5,821 nt of DNA from positions 1 to 5,821 of the forward strand of contig SLAK01000101.1 of NCBI GenBank assembly GCA_007126855.1, in the 5' to 3' direction. How positions within the stretch are numbered: position 1 is the first letter of the stretch; each line of letters starts with the position of its first letter. Source of the DNA: Dehalococcoidia bacterium (GTDB lineage: Bacteria; Chloroflexota; Dehalococcoidia; Tepidiformales; Tepidiformaceae). Below, piece after piece: positions 5,332 through 5,821 of the stretch. The notes beneath the pieces are model-generated. The model saw only the letters and a list, made by a program, of their open reading frames with translations. It was not told the DNA's origin and searched no databases. The translations under genes were made by a program, and so were the position numbers.

Positions 5332-5360
5332 TTGGCGAGACCGGCGCCAGCGGGGAGAAT
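5332..5360 (+). promoter_or_regulatory. Possible promoter for the MaoC-like gene
   Basis: TTGGCG (5332-5337) and GAGAAT (5355-5360) are spaced by 17 bp. A start near 5367 would give a leader of about 24 nt containing the Shine-Dalgarno AGGAG at 5380-5384. Both hexamers are imperfect. Confidence 0.35.
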
Positions 5361-5390
5361 CAGGGCCACATCTTCCGCCAGGAGCCCGTC

Positions 5391-5821
5391 ATGCCCGACG
5401 CCACTGCTATACGCCCCGGGGAGCCGCTGCCACCCTACCGGGTCACTGCCTACAACAGCGCGACCGAATCGGAGAACAAGATCCACGACGACGAAGTCGC
5501 GAGGCAATACGGATTCGCGGGCGGTCTGGTGCCCGGCGTCACGGTGTTTGCGTACATGGTCCCGCCGGTGGTCAATGGCTTTGGCGCAGGCTGGCTTTCG
5601 GGCGGGCGGATGTCGGCGCGCTTCGTGAAGCCCATCTACGAGGGCGAGCAGGTGGAAGTACGTGCGGTGCCGCAGGAGGGCGAGGAGGGCCTTCAGCTTG
5701 CACTGGAGGCGCTGAACCCGGCCGGGGAAGTCTGCGCGACGGGAGCCGCCTCACGGCTTTCAGACGACGCTGTGGCGCCATCAGCGATGATGTTCTCCAC
5801 CGCGGAGCTCCCGGCTGAGCG
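5391..5821 (+). CDS. MaoC-like hot-dog-fold protein, partial (C-terminus beyond window)
   Basis: 143 complete codons are visible from ATG 5391, preceded by AGGAG at 5380-5384 with 6-nt spacing, and the frame is still open at the window end. The strongest match is the block from Asn22 to Met56, including SENKIHDDEVA (27-37) followed by YGFAGGLVPGVTVFAYM (40-56). This resembles the hydratase signature of MaoC/R-hydratase hot-dog proteins, in which an Asp/His pair acts on the substrate and a GLVPG-like turn starts the hot-dog helix. Here His32 is kept while the position of the usual Asp carries Glu28 or Asn29. A second characteristic element, RMSARFVKPIYEGEQVEV (about residues 74-91), is the typical strand pair of the fold. 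Such proteins generally hydrate enoyl-CoA or bind other acyl thioesters, but the exact substrate is not deducible. No acyl-CoA gene is adjacent within the window. Confidence 0.82.
   Translation, partial: MPDATAIRPGEPLPPYRVTAYNSATESENKIHDDEVARQYGFAGGLVPGVTVFAYMVPPVVNGFGAGWLSGGRMSARFVKPIYEGEQVEVRAVPQEGEEGLQLALEALNPAGEVCATGAASRLSDDAVAPSAMMFSTAELPAE

Noticed and set aside
5021..5818. 265-codon plus-strand frame over the cobalamin gene and the MaoC-like gene
   Set aside because: It runs antisense to the PduO-type gene and out of frame with the MaoC-like gene; the translation has no coherent domain.
1..5821. CRISPR array, insertion sequence, integrase or attachment site
   Set aside because: No regularly spaced direct repeats, transposase or integrase motifs, or terminal inverted repeats were seen.

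Overview
The window is about two thirds G+C by eye and is packed with short-spaced bacterial genes. The gene mix is a gamma-glutamyltransferase-fold hydrolase, an AhpE-type peroxiredoxin, a stand-alone YjeF_N protein, an acetoacetate-decarboxylase-family protein, a PduO-type cobalamin adenosyltransferase and a MaoC-like hot-dog protein. Together with start codons that often lack a Shine-Dalgarno and sit just behind a -10-like hexamer, this would suit a Chloroflexota (Dehalococcoidia-like) or similar high-GC environmental bacterium. That assignment is a guess, since no phylogenetic marker is present.

Layout. 1-210: end of, or whole, small two-helix membrane protein. 255-1946: GGT-family Ntn hydrolase that keeps its self-cleavage machinery but has lost most residues that hold gamma-glutamyl substrates. 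1949-2335: small helical protein of unknown function, 2 bp after it and probably co-transcribed. 2384-2851: peroxiredoxin whose frame is interrupted by a TGA at 2516-2518, exactly where the peroxidatic cysteine belongs. A strong stem-loop follows at 2534-2568. I read this as a selenocysteine peroxiredoxin with its bacterial SECIS, and it is the main discovery in the window. 2852-3017: non-coding stretch rich in nested inverted repeats. 3018-3857: NAD(P)H-hydrate-epimerase-like protein with a rewritten nucleotide-binding loop. 3935-4726: acetoacetate decarboxylase family protein with the Lys-Lys active-site pair. 4736-5302 (minus strand): PduO-type ATP:cob(I)alamin adenosyltransferase, convergent with the previous gene. 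5303-5390: divergent promoter region. 5391-5821: MaoC-like hot-dog protein running off the window.

The genes do not form one obvious pathway. Several are metabolite-repair or detoxification types (peroxide reduction, NAD(P)HX epimerisation, cofactor B12 activation), the others act on small acids or acyl groups. A functional selenoprotein would require selA/selB/selC/selD elsewhere in the genome; none is in this window.
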